Shown: piece after piece, positions 5,712 to 6,463 of the stretch
Numbering within the stretch: the first letter of the stretch is position 1
Layout: every line of letters begins with the position of its first letter
NCBI GenBank assembly: GCA_023134875.1
Contig: JAGLUH010000342.1
Span: 1 to 6,463, forward strand
Length of the DNA: 6,463 bases
Origin: Candidatus Zixiibacteriota bacterium
GTDB taxonomy: Bacteria; Zixibacteria; MSB-5A5; CAIYYT01
Reading direction: 5' to 3'
Position numbers and translations under genes: made by a program
Notes under the pieces: model-generated
Databases searched by the model: none
What the model was told of the DNA's origin: nothing
What the model saw: only the letters and a program-made list of their open reading frames with translations

Positions 5712-5734
5712 GGCTCAGATTAGTTCCCTCAAGA

Positions 5735-6463
5735 CTACCTAAAATTCGCCGTCACCGCCAGCCGGTAAAGAGTGAATATCTCGAAGCGGCTATTCTTTAG
5801 GTAGCTTATTCCGGCGATACGCGCGCTGTCACCATCTGCAAATAGCTCGAACAGGTCATGATTATTGCGCGGGTAGCTGGTGAACAGCACATATTCAGGC
5901 CGGTGGGATTTGATAAATCGGCTCAACTGCTCGTTATCGCACCAATCATGGTAAAGCTGATCATGATGATGATACAGGCTCAGGTATAATAGCCGGTCAT
6001 TGTAGTTGCGGCAGTCCAGGGCCAATTCGCTGCCCGCCGCCAGGAGATGATTGCAGTGGTTAACAGCGTCACGGAAATAGGCTGGCGGGTTGGTCAGGGG
6101 CGACACCGCACGCAGCTTTTCCTCAAGGTCGCTGTCGGAAGGCTGTGAGTAAAATCCGAGAGCGACAAGGTTAATCGCCGCTACTACCAGCAACAGCGGC
6201 AGGAGCAATCTCCTGAGTTTGTACCTCAGTCTTTCCCGCAGATACACTATACCACTGCCGACGAAAGCAAAGAAAAGCGCACCCGGTACTGTGGTAAGAC
6301 GAGCCAGCGGGTAGCGTTGCAGGCTGAAAACGAACACCACCAGATAAAAGGCAACATATAGTCCGAATAGTGCCAAAAACAGATTGCGACGCCGGTTGCG
6401 AAGGAAGCGAACAAAACCGACAACCGTTGCCGCAAGGGTGGTTACCGGAAAACTGAGCAGCAT
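5735..6463 (-). CDS. polytopic membrane protein, C-terminal part; probable GT-C/PMT-like glycosyltransferase
   Basis: The visible 242 residues have four hydrophobic helices (about 1-18, 27-47, 56-75, 85-104) and a soluble tail of about 138 residues. Basic loops (RFLRNRRR after helix 1, RERLRYKLRR after helix 3) put those loops in the cytoplasm and the tail in the periplasm. The segment QRYPLARLTTVPGALF resembles the RYxLPxxP motif before a late helix in PMT/ArnT-type GT-C glycosyltransferases, which move sugars from polyprenyl-phosphate carriers and often end in a periplasmic domain. The acceptor and sugar cannot be inferred. The window ends exactly at a Met codon. The helix already under way there, and the usual GT-C length of about 500 residues or more, suggest that this Met is internal and the gene continues beyond. 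The tail has several His and Cys residues (for example YHHHDQLYHDWC). Membrane topology is confident; the enzyme class is tentative. Confidence 0.55.
   Translation of the reverse strand: MLLSFPVTTLAATVVGFVRFLRNRRRNLFLALFGLYVAFYLVVFVFSLQRYPLARLTTVPGALFFAFVGSGIVYLRERLRYKLRRLLLPLLLVVAAINLVALGFYSQPSDSDLEEKLRAVSPLTNPPAYFRDAVNHCNHLLAAGSELALDCRNYNDRLLYLSLYHHHDQLYHDWCDNEQLSRFIKSHRPEYVLFTSYPRNNHDLFELFADGDSARIAGISYLKNSRFEIFTLYRLAVTANFR

Noticed and set aside
5712..5734. Terminator between the convergent MauE and membrane protein genes
   Set aside because: No inverted repeat or T-tract is visible in the 23-nt gap.

Overview
The window is bacterial chromosomal DNA of moderate GC. Start codons are mixed (ATG, GTG, TTG and probably one ATA), Shine-Dalgarno sites are strong, and two lipoproteins and a periplasm-facing redox pair point to a Gram-negative-type cell envelope. 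I cannot fix the taxon. The architecture (chains of receiver domains, small acidic lipoproteins, a MauE/rhodanese pair, a GT-C membrane protein) recalls environmental lineages such as Deltaproteobacteria or FCB-group candidate phyla, but that is only an impression. I see no mobile elements, tRNA, rRNA or CRISPR.

Region 1 (1-3212, + strand) is a compact signalling operon. It holds the C-terminal half of a histidine kinase cut by the window edge, two single-domain response regulators whose genes overlap by 8 nt, and a hybrid protein with the order receiver, GAF-like, HisKA, HATPase. None of the four products visible here has a DNA-binding or enzymatic output domain, so this part works as a phosphotransfer and protein-interaction network. 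The hybrid gene's best start is an ATA at 1521 that overlaps the previous stop as ATAA and follows a perfect Shine-Dalgarno. The next ordinary start (GTG 1566) would delete the receiver's first strand and its acidic pair.

Region 2 (3213-3694) has a perfect palindrome between convergent genes, then a minus-strand FmdB-type zinc-ribbon protein with a TTG start, then a gene-free stretch of about 240 nt containing A, T and C runs.

Region 3 (3695-4576, + strand) holds two unrelated orphan lipoproteins. The first is tiny and extremely acidic, and is closed by the best intrinsic terminator of the window. The second is about 143 aa and is preceded by a nested inverted repeat.

Region 4 (4577-5711, + strand) has a recognisable sigma70-like promoter with an adjacent dyad. 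It is followed by a membrane-anchored rhodanese-domain protein overlapping a four-helix MauE/DoxX-type membrane protein. The pair probably handles thiol or sulfane-sulfur redox chemistry at the membrane.

Region 5 (5735-6463, - strand) is the C-terminal part of a polytopic membrane protein with a soluble tail, probably a GT-C/PMT-type glycosyltransferase, and is likely cut by the window edge. It converges on the MauE gene with a 23-nt gap and no clear terminator.
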